64,000 nucleotides of DNA, from assembly GCA_964371055.1 (NCBI GenBank), contig CAYJLF010000009.1:121729-185728 (forward strand). Reading direction: 5' to 3'. A model generated the notes under the pieces. That model ran no database searches. It was given only the letters and a program-made list of their open reading frames with translations, and had not been told where the DNA came from. Origin of the DNA: CAYJLF01 sp964371055. GTDB taxonomy: Bacteria > Eisenbacteria > RBG-16-71-46 > CAIMUX01. Position 1 is the first letter of the stretch. The number at the start of each line of letters is the position of its first letter. The position numbers and the translations under genes are program-made. Shown one piece after another: positions 8,853 through 16,695 of this stretch.

Positions 8853-9401
8853 ATGCATGCCTGGCACGATGTCTACGTCGATGAGCAGCTGATCCAGTCC
8901 GAGTTTCCCGTCGTGATCGAGGTCCCGCAGGGCAGCAAGAACAAGTATGAGCTCGACAAGGAAACGGGGCTCCTGCGGCTCGATCGGGTCCTCTACAGCG
9001 CGGTCTACTACCCCGCGAACTACGGATTCGTGCCGCGGAGCTTCTGCGACGACGGGGATCCGCTCGACGTGCTGGTGCTGGGCCAGGAACCGGTCGATCC
9101 ACTGACGGTGGTGCCGGCCCGCGCCATCGGCGCCATGCGGATGCGGGACGAGAAGGGGATCGACGACAAGATCCTGGCGGTCTGCACCGTCGACCCGGCG
9201 GTCGAGCAGTACCGCAACCACACGGAGCTTCCGCCCCATACCCTGCGCGAGATCAAGCGATTCTTCGAGGACTACAAGAGCCTGGAGAACAAGACAGTGA
9301 TCGTGGAAGATTTCCTGGGCCCGGAAGACGCGATCAAGATGCTTCGGGACGCACTCGACATGTACCGCCAGCTGCGCCGGGGCGAGATCAGCCGGAAGTG
9401 A
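8853..9401 (+). CDS. ppa: Inorganic pyrophosphatase, family I
   Basis: 182 residues from ATG 8853 (GGAG upstream; the normal family length of about 175-180 argues against the earlier TTG start). It hydrolyses diphosphate to two phosphates, pulling biosynthetic reactions forward in the cytoplasm. Family I landmarks are present: 'VVIEVPQGSKNKYELDKETG' near residues 20-39 (substrate-binding Lys/Glu), 'YPANYGFVP' and the signature 'DDGDPLDVLV' with metal-binding aspartates, then 'DDKILAV'. A YciI-like gene follows 7 bases after the stop, probably in the same transcript. Confidence 0.97.
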   Translation: MHAWHDVYVDEQLIQSEFPVVIEVPQGSKNKYELDKETGLLRLDRVLYSAVYYPANYGFVPRSFCDDGDPLDVLVLGQEPVDPLTVVPARAIGAMRMRDEKGIDDKILAVCTVDPAVEQYRNHTELPPHTLREIKRFFEDYKSLENKTVIVEDFLGPEDAIKMLRDALDMYRQLRRGEISRK

Positions 9402-9408
9402 GGGGTGG

Positions 9409-9735
9409 ATGGCGACCTGGCTCTACCAGCTCTGGCCGACGCGACCGGACATGCTCGTGACCGGCCTGACCGAAGAAGAGACCGCGGCGATCCAGTGGCA
9501 CTTCGAGTACCTCTCCGACCGGACACGCGAAGGGGAGGTGCTGCTGGCCGGCCGGACCCTGAACACCGACGAGGAGAGTTTCGGAATCGTGATGTACCGG
9601 GCCGGCTCGGAAGAGGACGCTCGGGCGATCATGGAAGCCGACCCCGCGGTGCAGGCCGGAGTGATGCGAGCGAGGCTCTTTCCCTACCGGGTCGCGCTGC
9701 GCGCGCGCGACGAGCATTGGGCCGGCCTCGACTGA
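9409..9735 (+). CDS. YciI-like domain protein
   Basis: 108 residues; ATG 7 bases after the ppa stop with a GAGGGG ribosome site. The fold signature of the YCII/dimeric alpha-beta-barrel group is visible: 'HFEYLSDRTREGEVLLAGRT', then 'SFGIVMYRAGSEEDARAIME', 'DPAVQAGVMRARLFPYRVAL'. The family forms small dimeric proteins with a conserved His/Asp pocket; functions are mostly unknown. The position after ppa suggests co-transcription, but no functional link is established. Confidence 0.8.
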   Translation: MATWLYQLWPTRPDMLVTGLTEEETAAIQWHFEYLSDRTREGEVLLAGRTLNTDEESFGIVMYRAGSEEDARAIMEADPAVQAGVMRARLFPYRVALRARDEHWAGLD

Positions 9736-9748
9736 GTGGTCCCGCGCC

Positions 9749-10624
9749 CTACCGGAGACTGACCAGCACCACGCCGGCCAGGGCCAGGCCGGCCGCGAGA
9801 GCCTTGCGCTTCGTGAAGGGCTCCTTCAGGAAGAGGGTGGAGAAGATCAGGATGTAGGCGGTCGACGATTGCGTGATGATCGCCGCGATTCCCGCCATCG
9901 TGTATTTCATTCCGGCGATCCAGAGCGTGAGGGAGAGGTACGACCCCAGCAGGGTCCCCCCCACCATCGTCTTCCACGCGGCCGACGGGCGCAGCACCGC
10001 GAAGTGGTCCCGGCGCCGGCGCGACACGCCCGCGACGGCCATCAGAAGGACGACGCTGACGCCCTGCCGGAACCCGGCCGCCCAGAGAACGGAGAAGCTG
10101 TCCAAGGCTGGCTTGGCGATCACGATGGCCAGCGCGAGCAGAACGATGCCGAGAAGCCCGATGACGATTCCCCGGGCGAGTTGCGCGCGGGTGCGGCCGG
10201 CGGGAGGATGGAGCGTGCCGGTCAGAAGCAACCCTCCCACGATGAGCGTCATCCCGGCGTAGTCCTTCGGCCCGATCCGCTCACCGAGGAGCAGGAAGGC
10301 GAAGAGGACGGTCATCGGCGAGTAGAGCGTGTCGACGATCGCCGTGATCCCGCCCCCGACCAGGCGGAGCGACAGGTGGAACAGCGTGTCGGCTACGACG
10401 ATCCCGAGGACGGCGCTTGCCACCAGACGCAGATAAGCCGAGGCGGGGGCGGCAGGCAGGAGCGACTGGCCCGCCACCACGGTCGTCAGGACGAGCAGGG
10501 GAAAGGTCAGCGTGACGCGGAAGAGATTGAGCCCCAGGGCGTCGACCCTCTCCACGGCGTGCCGGAAGAGAATGACGGCGAAGCCCCAGGCGATCGCGCA
10601 TCCGGTGGAGTAGAGAATCCCCAT
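9749..10624 (-). CDS. EamA/DMT-superfamily transporter
   Basis: 291 residues with ten predicted membrane segments arranged as two five-segment EamA repeats. Each repeat has the typical glycine-rich pattern: the first begins 'GCAIAWGFAVILFRHAVERV' and the second 'LLGIVLLALAIVIAKPALDS'. Conserved 'TAYILIFSTLFLKEP' near the C-terminus is the usual end of the second repeat. DMT proteins export or import small metabolites; substrate unknown. It converges with the YciI gene (13-base gap) and lies 40 bases downstream of the uncharacterised membrane operon, so it may be the last gene of that transcript. Confidence 0.88.
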   Translation of the reverse strand: MGILYSTGCAIAWGFAVILFRHAVERVDALGLNLFRVTLTFPLLVLTTVVAGQSLLPAAPASAYLRLVASAVLGIVVADTLFHLSLRLVGGGITAIVDTLYSPMTVLFAFLLLGERIGPKDYAGMTLIVGGLLLTGTLHPPAGRTRAQLARGIVIGLLGIVLLALAIVIAKPALDSFSVLWAAGFRQGVSVVLLMAVAGVSRRRRDHFAVLRPSAAWKTMVGGTLLGSYLSLTLWIAGMKYTMAGIAAIITQSSTAYILIFSTLFLKEPFTKRKALAAGLALAGVVLVSLR

Positions 10625-10664
10625 GGCGGGCCATTCTGCACGCGCGGACGGCGCTTGGGAAACG

Positions 10665-11342
10665 CTAAGTAAAGATGCGTCCGATCGCCTCCATGAAGTC
10701 GCGGGTCAGGAACTGGACCCGTCCGATGAGGAGGGAGACGCGGGCCATCACGGTGTACCCGAACGAGGCACCGAAACCGGCCATGATCAGGAGTCGCCCG
10801 GTGTAGGCAAACCGCCCGACCGGTCCCTTGTGCTCGACGGAGAAGAGGAAGAAGACGAGGCAGGCCAGCGTACCCAGGACGAGGAAGATCGACAGAAACG
10901 ATGCCCAGATGCTCCCCCAGAAGGCGGCGGCCCCCACGGCCCCGCTTGGTCCCGCGAGGGTGACGAGGCTCGTGATCGATCCCTCCATCTGCTTCAGGAC
11001 CCGGCTCTCGAGCGTGGCCGGAATGGACAGGCCGGAGCCGGCGCCGAGGAGGAAGGCGAGTGACAATCTGCTGAGCCAGCCGGCGCGCGGGACGAAACGG
11101 CTGAAGAGCAGTACGCCCAGCACGAACGGGATCAGGTAGTCGTACTGTCCCCGGTGGACGACGTTGTCCCAGACCTTGGGCTTGAAGACGTTGTAGTAGT
11201 AGGTGACGATCAGGAACCCGACCGAAACGCCCACGGCGACGTGCTCGGCCAGCTTGTAGAGGGGGTTGTCCCGGTAGAGAAACGAGAAGATCGCCAGGGT
11301 GATCAGGCCACCCAGGATGGTCCAGCCGACCGCGTCGGGCAT
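10665..11342 (-). CDS. Conserved membrane protein, gene 4 of uncharacterised operon
   Basis: 225 residues with about six membrane segments. Between the first two is 'LYRDNPLYKLAEHVAVGVSVGF', with a charged/polar motif (R-D-N-P-L-Y-K-x-A-E-H) that looks conserved rather than random. After it comes 'YYYNVFKPKVWDNV'. I recognise no family with a known function. The ATG overlaps the upstream stop by one base (TGATG), so the protein is translationally coupled to gene 3 and probably made in fixed ratio. With the three upstream genes it likely forms an inner-membrane complex (inference). Confidence 0.7.
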   Translation of the reverse strand: MPDAVGWTILGGLITLAIFSFLYRDNPLYKLAEHVAVGVSVGFLIVTYYYNVFKPKVWDNVVHRGQYDYLIPFVLGVLLFSRFVPRAGWLSRLSLAFLLGAGSGLSIPATLESRVLKQMEGSITSLVTLAGPSGAVGAAAFWGSIWASFLSIFLVLGTLACLVFFLFSVEHKGPVGRFAYTGRLLIMAGFGASFGYTVMARVSLLIGRVQFLTRDFMEAIGRIFT

Positions 11343-12181
11343 CAGCGTGCCCTCCTCTTGGTGGCGAGGTAGGCGATGTTCCCGAGCACGATGAAGAGGA
11401 TGATCATGTAGTGGACCACCTTCTGAGAGCGCATTCCGGCCGTGCCGTCCGCCTCCCGCCCGATCCGCTTCTCGTATTCCGCGGCCCCCTTCAAACCTCC
11501 GAGGACGCCGCTGATCTGCCCGCTCTGGTAGAACGGCTGGATGTCAGCGGTGTAGACCGCGGTCAAGCCGGCCAGGACCTTGAGGCCGTAGCGCATTCCC
11601 GGGTAGACCGCCCAGTACTCCCCGACCGCGGTCGAGGCCATGGTGAAGACGGCCGGGATCTGCTCGTAGTTTTCGATGCCCGCGAGAAGCGGGATCTCCG
11701 CGGCTGGGGTGCCGTAGTAGTCGACCGGGAAGGTCTTGGGGATGCTCTCGCCCATCTGGAGCATTGCCACCATGGCGTTCGGCTGGAAGCCGAGGAAGGC
11801 CCAGTCGACGTTCTGTTCGCGTTCGTACTCGGCGGCGATTCTCGGAACCACCTCCGCGGCGATGCCGGCCCCCTGGCCGGTGTACTGCAAGCTGATCGCG
11901 AGAACGCGGACGCCGCGGGAGAAGCAGTGCCGGAGGATCGCCTCCGCCATCGGCGTCAGCTCGGCCGCGGAGGCCGGATCGTAGTCGAAAGAGACCAGCA
12001 ACGGACGATCGTGCGGCTCGAGCCCCTCGATGACCTGGTAGGTGTCCTCGACCGGCTGCGAGACGTCCACGCGGACCGGCCATGTGACGTAGAACGGAAC
12101 CGTGACCCCGACGAAGATCAGGGTGTAGATGACCCGGCGGTCAAGCTTGAGCATCCACTGGAGCAGGGCGGTGGTGTTCAC
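11342..12181 (-). CDS. Membrane-anchored protein with large soluble domain, gene 3 of uncharacterised operon
   Basis: 279 residues. One N-terminal membrane segment ('VIYTLIFVGVTVPFYVTW', about 18-35) and one C-terminal segment ('HYMIILFIVLGNIAYLA') frame a soluble domain of about 200 residues, which is probably periplasmic if the N-terminus is inside. The domain reads like an alpha/beta fold: 'PLLVSFDYDPASAAEL', 'GVRVLAISLQYTGQG', 'VDWAFLGFQPNAMVAML'. No catalytic motif is recognised. It starts 4 bases after gene 2 ends and its stop overlaps the start of gene 4. A binding or sensory role is only a guess. Confidence 0.7.
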   Translation of the reverse strand: MNTTALLQWMLKLDRRVIYTLIFVGVTVPFYVTWPVRVDVSQPVEDTYQVIEGLEPHDRPLLVSFDYDPASAAELTPMAEAILRHCFSRGVRVLAISLQYTGQGAGIAAEVVPRIAAEYEREQNVDWAFLGFQPNAMVAMLQMGESIPKTFPVDYYGTPAAEIPLLAGIENYEQIPAVFTMASTAVGEYWAVYPGMRYGLKVLAGLTAVYTADIQPFYQSGQISGVLGGLKGAAEYEKRIGREADGTAGMRSQKVVHYMIILFIVLGNIAYLATKRRAR

Positions 12182-12185
12182 GGCG

Positions 12186-12818
12186 CTACTCCTTTCCCGA
12201 TCCGAGGTAGGACCGTTCGATACCGAGCACGACCTTGAGGGCCGTCGAGGCCATCCCGAGACCGACCCCGAGGATGATGGCGCGTTTGGAGACGAGGTTC
12301 GGGTACTCGAGGATCCAGTTCGAGAGCCACGGCACCCCGATCGACTTGAGATCGTCGAGCCGGCCGATCATGACGATGACGGCGGCGACCAGCAGGACCG
12401 TGGCGTCGACGCTGCGGGTGCGGAAGGCGCGGAAGGAGGCCGAGGCGAGGTAGAACGCCAGGAGGGCGAACATCGTGGCCTGCACCGGCAGCAGGATGGA
12501 CATGAACAGCTTCTGGAAGACCGACTCCTGGCCGCGTCCCCAACCGATGCCGACGACGGTCATGACCACCATGCCGGCGATCGCCGCGAGGCTGTACGGC
12601 CAGTCGCCGTGGCGCCGCTTCTCGGGGCCGCGACGCTTCATCCGGCCGGCGTGGCGGTGGATGACGCTGGCCACCCCCAGCACGATGCTGAAGGCGGTGA
12701 CGACCTGGATGTAGTCGGTCATCCGGTTGTAGAGAGGGAGGAAGGCGGGGACGAAGTACTGCACGCCCATGAAGATCCCGGCCAGGGCGCAGATCAGGAG
12801 AGGAAGCTGGAGTTTCAT
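12186..12818 (-). CDS. Polytopic membrane protein, gene 2 of uncharacterised operon
   Basis: 210 residues, about six membrane segments: the first at residues 4-24, a second at 38-54, then a basic cytoplasmic loop ('RHAGRMKRRGPEKRRHG') and four more. No known family recognised. ATG overlaps the stop of gene 1 by four bases (ATGA), a hallmark of coupling. No charged residues of obvious transport function are seen in the membrane segments; a scaffold or complex subunit role is plausible. Confidence 0.7.
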   Translation of the reverse strand: MKLQLPLLICALAGIFMGVQYFVPAFLPLYNRMTDYIQVVTAFSIVLGVASVIHRHAGRMKRRGPEKRRHGDWPYSLAAIAGMVVMTVVGIGWGRGQESVFQKLFMSILLPVQATMFALLAFYLASASFRAFRTRSVDATVLLVAAVIVMIGRLDDLKSIGVPWLSNWILEYPNLVSKRAIILGVGLGMASTALKVVLGIERSYLGSGKE

Positions 12819-14125
12819 CCGCCGGCCCCCCTCACGGTCACCAGGCTCAGGATGAGGTCGTACGGCCGGCCGCGGAAGAGAACGCCCGCGGTCATGGCGA
12901 GGACCCCCAGGATGATGACGGCGATACAGACCATCTTGTAGAAGTCCTGTCCCTTGAGGCTGCCGAGCAGGGATGGCTCGCGGCCGATGTAGGCGCTGGC
13001 GGCGTACAACTCCTCGCCGATGATCGTGTAGTCGCAGGCGGTGACGAAGAAGGGCAACTGGGTGATGGCGTCGGTGCCGGCGATCTGGATCGCCCCGACG
13101 GAGGCGCCGGTTTCCGCGAGGACCAGCGACTCGGCGGCGAACATTCCGAGGAGGAGATTGGCGCCCGGCTTCTCGCGCACCATGGTGCCGCAGACGGCGG
13201 CGGCATAGGCGAACTGGTCGTTGGTGACGAAGTAGACGTCATCCGCGCGGTAGTGATCGGGATAGCCGGCTTCGAGGAAGGCCTCCTTGACCACGTCCTG
13301 GGTGACCGGGTAGACGATCGGGTCGCGGTTGGGCACGAGGATGCGCGCCTGGTACTGCGCGATCTTCTTCGCCACCTGTCCCAGGATGTTGAGGGAGGCG
13401 ATCGTCGCCACGTCGCTGATGGTGCTGATCCCGGGAACGTACAGCGTCGGCCTCCCCATCTCGGTGCATCGCCCGACCGCCTCGTCGATGGCATCGAGTC
13501 CGGCGATGCGACGGATGAAGAGCGGGCGTCCCCGGCGAGCGGCATGGACGAAGAAGAGAACGAGGAGCACGAAGGTAGCAGTGGCCACCGCGGTGTTGAG
13601 CTTGTTGGTGAAAAACCACTGCCGGCGAGGTGCGGTCGGTGGCGACTCTTCGCTCTCGGCACTCGATCCGAGGTCCGGTGCGGCGTCGGGGAGCGCGGCG
13701 GCCTTGAGCGTCCGGACCTTGTAGATGAAGGGGCGGCCGGGCTTGAGTCCGGTGTCGTCGAAGGAGAAGCGATCGAGACGCTGGTTGGAGGGGAATGTGC
13801 GGACGACCCGGAACTCGGTCTCGTCCGGTGCACGGCGCAGCAGCTCGTAGCGGGCCACGCCGGTCCGGCCGAGCGAGTCCCCCGCGGCCCGGCCGAAGGT
13901 GACCTTCAGCACGGTGCCGTCGTCCAGCGGCTTGTCTCGAACGAAGAGGTCCGTGACGGGCGAGACGGCAGGGAAAGCCGCCGCGGGCTCCCCGGACCGC
14001 GGATCAGCCGATTCGGCCGGCGCCGGGGCGCCACCGGTCTGGGACTGGGCGGGAGAATGCGGGACGAAGGCGATCAGGAGCAGGCATGAAAGGACAAGGA
14101 TCGTCCGGGTTCGCGGAAAACCCAT
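12815..14125 (-). CDS. DUF6754-like exported/membrane protein, gene 1 of uncharacterised operon
   Basis: 436 residues. A signal-like hydrophobic N-terminus (about 8-26) is followed by a Fn3-like beta domain ('VTDLFVRDKPLDDGTVLKV' to 'GRPFIYKVRTL', about 55-145), one membrane segment (about 173-193), a large domain of about 200 residues ('GRPTLYVPGISTISDVATI', 'GQVAKKIAQYQARILVPN', 'EKPGANLLLGMFAAESLVLA', 'AIQIAGTDAITQLPFFV') and a final membrane segment (about 406-424). I believe this corresponds to the DUF6754 family seen in uncultivated bacteria, from memory and not checked. It is the promoter-proximal gene of the four-gene operon; start chosen by AAGGGGGG upstream. Function unknown. Confidence 0.72.
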   Translation of the reverse strand: MGFPRTRTILVLSCLLLIAFVPHSPAQSQTGGAPAPAESADPRSGEPAAAFPAVSPVTDLFVRDKPLDDGTVLKVTFGRAAGDSLGRTGVARYELLRRAPDETEFRVVRTFPSNQRLDRFSFDDTGLKPGRPFIYKVRTLKAAALPDAAPDLGSSAESEESPPTAPRRQWFFTNKLNTAVATATFVLLVLFFVHAARRGRPLFIRRIAGLDAIDEAVGRCTEMGRPTLYVPGISTISDVATIASLNILGQVAKKIAQYQARILVPNRDPIVYPVTQDVVKEAFLEAGYPDHYRADDVYFVTNDQFAYAAAVCGTMVREKPGANLLLGMFAAESLVLAETGASVGAIQIAGTDAITQLPFFVTACDYTIIGEELYAASAYIGREPSLLGSLKGQDFYKMVCIAVIILGVLAMTAGVLFRGRPYDLILSLVTVRGAGG

Positions 14126-14227
14126 CGGCCCCCCTTCCGGTGAGTTGGTCTCCGTGCGGCGCGCCGTTCGCGAGGATACACACGGGATCGATCCGTGGGC
14201 AACGCAGATTCCGGACGGCCCGAGCGA

Positions 14228-14614
14228 TCATCCCGTGCCGAGGATGAGTCCGGTCGTGAGCAGGCCCAGCACGATGGCCGAGACGGCCACCATGAACCAC
14301 TCCCGCCTCCGCACATAGACGCCGATCATCACAACCACGCGAAGGATCGGCGTGGCGGCCAGCGCCAGGAGTCCGGCGTAGGCGAGGCAGACCCCGTGGA
14401 GTTGCATCGCGCCGCGGATCATCTCCGACAGGGTCGGCGGACCCTCCGGCCTGATCTCGTCCCGCAGGAAGGTGAGGGCGAGGCCGGTGACCAGGAGCAG
14501 GGCGCTGATCCAGATTCCGATCAAAAGCGCGCGGCGTGCGGGGCCTTCCGCCCGGTCGAGACGACCGGCCGAAGCACCGACTTCGCGATAGACCCTCTGC
14601 AGCCAGGCCGTCAT
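14228..14614 (-). CDS. DUF1634-family membrane protein (TSUP partner)
   Basis: 128 residues with three membrane segments: 'ALLIGIWISALLLVTGLALT', 'GVCLAYAGLLALAATPILRV' and 'FMVAVSAIVLGLLTTGLIL'. The length, topology and the pattern of a polar loop ending in 'LRVVVMIGVY' fit DUF1634, which is very often encoded directly after TauE/SafE transporters. Its ATG overlaps the TSUP stop (ATGA). It probably acts as an accessory subunit of that transporter; this is inferred from genome context. Confidence 0.8.
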   Translation of the reverse strand: MTAWLQRVYREVGASAGRLDRAEGPARRALLIGIWISALLLVTGLALTFLRDEIRPEGPPTLSEMIRGAMQLHGVCLAYAGLLALAATPILRVVVMIGVYVRRREWFMVAVSAIVLGLLTTGLILGTG

Positions 14615-15405
14615 CAGTGCATCGCTCCCCGGACGCCACGAAAGATCATCTGCACCGCCGCGGCGAGCATCAGGATGGCAAACAGGCGGATGACCTGGTG
14701 CGAGCGCAAGCGTCGACCCACCTGGGTTCCTGCCGCGCTTCCCGCCAGGACCCCGAGGACGACGACCCCGGTCAGTGCGGGTCGGATCTGGCCGCGGCCG
14801 AAGTAGAGAAACGCGCTGGCGACCGCCGTGACACCGATCATGAACGTGCTGGTCGCCGTGGCGATGCGCGCCGGCACTCCGCAGAAGATCGTCATCGCGG
14901 GGACCTTGATGATCCCTCCGCCGATGCCGAGCAGCCCCGAAATCGTTCCGGCGCCTACAGATAGCCCCATCGCTACCGGGAGGCGGCGGAGGTGGTATTC
15001 GTGCTCGGGAACGCCGTTGCGGGCGAGGCCGTTCCCCTTCCGCCACATCAGAATCGCGATCGGAGGGAGGATGGCGCCAAAGAGGACAGTCAGGGTCGAT
15101 CCCGGGATCACCCCCGCGATGAGGCCGCCGAAGAGGGCGCCGAGCGCGGTGGCGACCTCGAGCAGCATGCCGAGACGGATGTTGACGGTGCCGCGTTCCA
15201 GTTGAAATGAGCCGGCCATGCTGGAGGTGGCGATCACGGTCATGATGCTGGTGCCGATCGCGAAGTGGATCGGAATGTGGAAGATCAGGACCAGCAGCGG
15301 AACGAGGATGATCCCACCGCCTACTCCGAGGAGCGAACCAAGAAAACCGGCGGCGGCGCCGGAAGCGAGGATCCAGACAGCGTTGTAGAGCGTCAGTAAC
15401 TCCAA
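14614..15405 (-). CDS. TauE/SafE (TSUP) family anion permease
   Basis: 263 residues with eight predicted membrane segments in two similar halves, each starting with the family's glycine motif: 'GAAAGFLGSLLGVGGGIILVP' near residue 16 and 'GAGTISGLLGIGGGIIKVP' near 151. TSUP proteins move sulfite, sulfonates, sulfoacetate or similar small anions across the inner membrane. Coupled to the DUF1634 gene downstream. Nothing in the neighbourhood specifies the substrate. It is divergent from the B3/B4 gene, with a shared 162-base region between. Confidence 0.9.
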   Translation of the reverse strand: MELLTLYNAVWILASGAAAGFLGSLLGVGGGIILVPLLVLIFHIPIHFAIGTSIMTVIATSSMAGSFQLERGTVNIRLGMLLEVATALGALFGGLIAGVIPGSTLTVLFGAILPPIAILMWRKGNGLARNGVPEHEYHLRRLPVAMGLSVGAGTISGLLGIGGGIIKVPAMTIFCGVPARIATATSTFMIGVTAVASAFLYFGRGQIRPALTGVVVLGVLAGSAAGTQVGRRLRSHQVIRLFAILMLAAAVQMIFRGVRGAMH

Positions 15406-15567
15406 GCCGGGTTGCTCCCGGTGGCGATCCTAGACCGGCGCGGATCCCCTGCCAAGCGGATCGATTCGGCGGTTGACGGCGGCACGCTCTCCCCGTAAAG
15501 ACTTCCGGGCTGACTTGTGAGGGGCATTCGAGGGGCGCCGTGGGCCGCGGCGGCGACGGGAGGATCG

Positions 15568-16287
15568 ATGCGCTGGATCATCCGCAACGAATTGACCAAC
15601 CGGGTCCATCCGGCCTGGTTCGGGCTGCGTGACGTGACGGTAGAGACCTCGTCGGACGCGTTGCGGGAGGAGATCCGTCTTCGCGGCGGCGAGTTGCAGG
15701 CCCGCTACCGCGACCCGGCCTCCGCCCTGCCGGCTTTCGCGCCTGCCCGGAAGATGTACCACGCGCTCGGCCTGGACCCATCGAAGACCCGCCCTTCATC
15801 CGAGGCCTTGGTGCGTCGCGTTCTGCAGGGCAAGGAGCTCTATCGCGTCAACACCGCGGTCGATGCGGCCAACCTGGCATCGCTGGCCGTGCATCGCTCG
15901 ATCGGGCTCTACGACGCCGATCTGATCGAGCCGATCCGCCCCGGGGCGACCGGGGACCCCTCCGAGGCGATCGCGAACGGTAGCGGTACCGCCAACCCCG
16001 CGGCGGTCGGCGTCATTGTGCTTCGGCTCGGGAGAGCCGGGGAGGATTACGCGGGTATCGGTAAGGAGACGATCCACCTGGACGGCCGGCCCGCTCTCTT
16101 CGACCAGGTCGGTCCCTTCGGCAACCCCTCCGCGGACTCCGATCGCACCCGAGTCACTCTCGGGACGAAACGACTCCTCTTCGTCCTCTTCGAGGGAAAG
16201 GACGAGCCTCCGGCGGAGATCGAACGCCGGCTCAACGCCTGCCGGCAGATCATGCAACGACACGTGGGCGGCCAGGCGGACGACTGA
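15568..16287 (+). CDS. B3/B4 tRNA-binding-domain protein
   Basis: 239 residues from ATG 15568 behind GGGAGG. The stretch 'KTRPSSEALVRRVLQGKELY' followed by 'VNTAVDAANLASL' and 'IGLYDADLI' matches the B3/B4 domain of the phenylalanyl-tRNA synthetase beta chain, which occurs alone in many bacteria. In PheT this domain contributes to editing of mischarged tRNA; freestanding copies may edit or bind tRNA or small amino-acid derivatives, not firmly established. 'IGKETIHLDGRPALFDQVGPFG' fits the second half of the domain. No synthetase catalytic core is present. Confidence 0.85.
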   Translation: MRWIIRNELTNRVHPAWFGLRDVTVETSSDALREEIRLRGGELQARYRDPASALPAFAPARKMYHALGLDPSKTRPSSEALVRRVLQGKELYRVNTAVDAANLASLAVHRSIGLYDADLIEPIRPGATGDPSEAIANGSGTANPAAVGVIVLRLGRAGEDYAGIGKETIHLDGRPALFDQVGPFGNPSADSDRTRVTLGTKRLLFVLFEGKDEPPAEIERRLNACRQIMQRHVGGQADD

Positions 16288-16695
16288 GTGTCTTTCTCCC
16301 CGGGCCGGGAGGTTTCTTCTCAAGCAGGAGGAAGGTGCCGACGATCACTCTCTCGGGGCCGGTCGTCCTCGGGACATCCGGCCCGTGCTGAGACGAGGGT
16401 CCGTGGTATCGAGTCACCTCTACTGGGGTGGTTCGGGTCAACCATCAAGAGCGACACCAAGGAACCGCCTCCGAGGTTTGCATCCGCTTCGCGCGACTGA
16501 GTCAACGCCGGAGCCCCGGACCCTCTTTCTCACCCGTTGCCTCGTGAAAGCGCTGCGGCCGGCCCCCCGGGGCCCGGCCCCCCGCGGGAAGGGGGCGGGG
16601 GCCCCCCCCCGCGCCCCCCGATAACGGGGGGGGCCCCCCCCCCGGCCCCCGCCCCCCCGCGCTTCATGGCATCGTCTCACGCCGCCGGCGCCCCG
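16288..16695. other. Convergent intergenic region with G/C tract
   Basis: 408 bases between convergent genes. No gene is supported. The left part (16288-16554) looks like ordinary non-coding DNA; the right part holds an extreme G/C homopolymer tract (16555-16661) listed separately. Confidence 0.5.
16555..16661. repeat. G/C homopolymer-like palindromic tract
   Basis: About 107 bases made almost only of runs of G and C (runs of 5-10), with just a few A/T bases (AA near 16589 and ATAA at 16621-16624). The flanks can pair (GAAAGCGC left, GCGCTTC right), so the tract sits in the loop or stem of a hairpin between two convergent genes, where a terminator is expected. It may be a misassembled or miscalled hairpin terminator. 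Confidence 0.6.

Noticed and set aside
16288..16554. Possible small gene or structured RNA before the G/C tract
   Set aside because: Only short weak hairpins and no coding bias or ribosome site.
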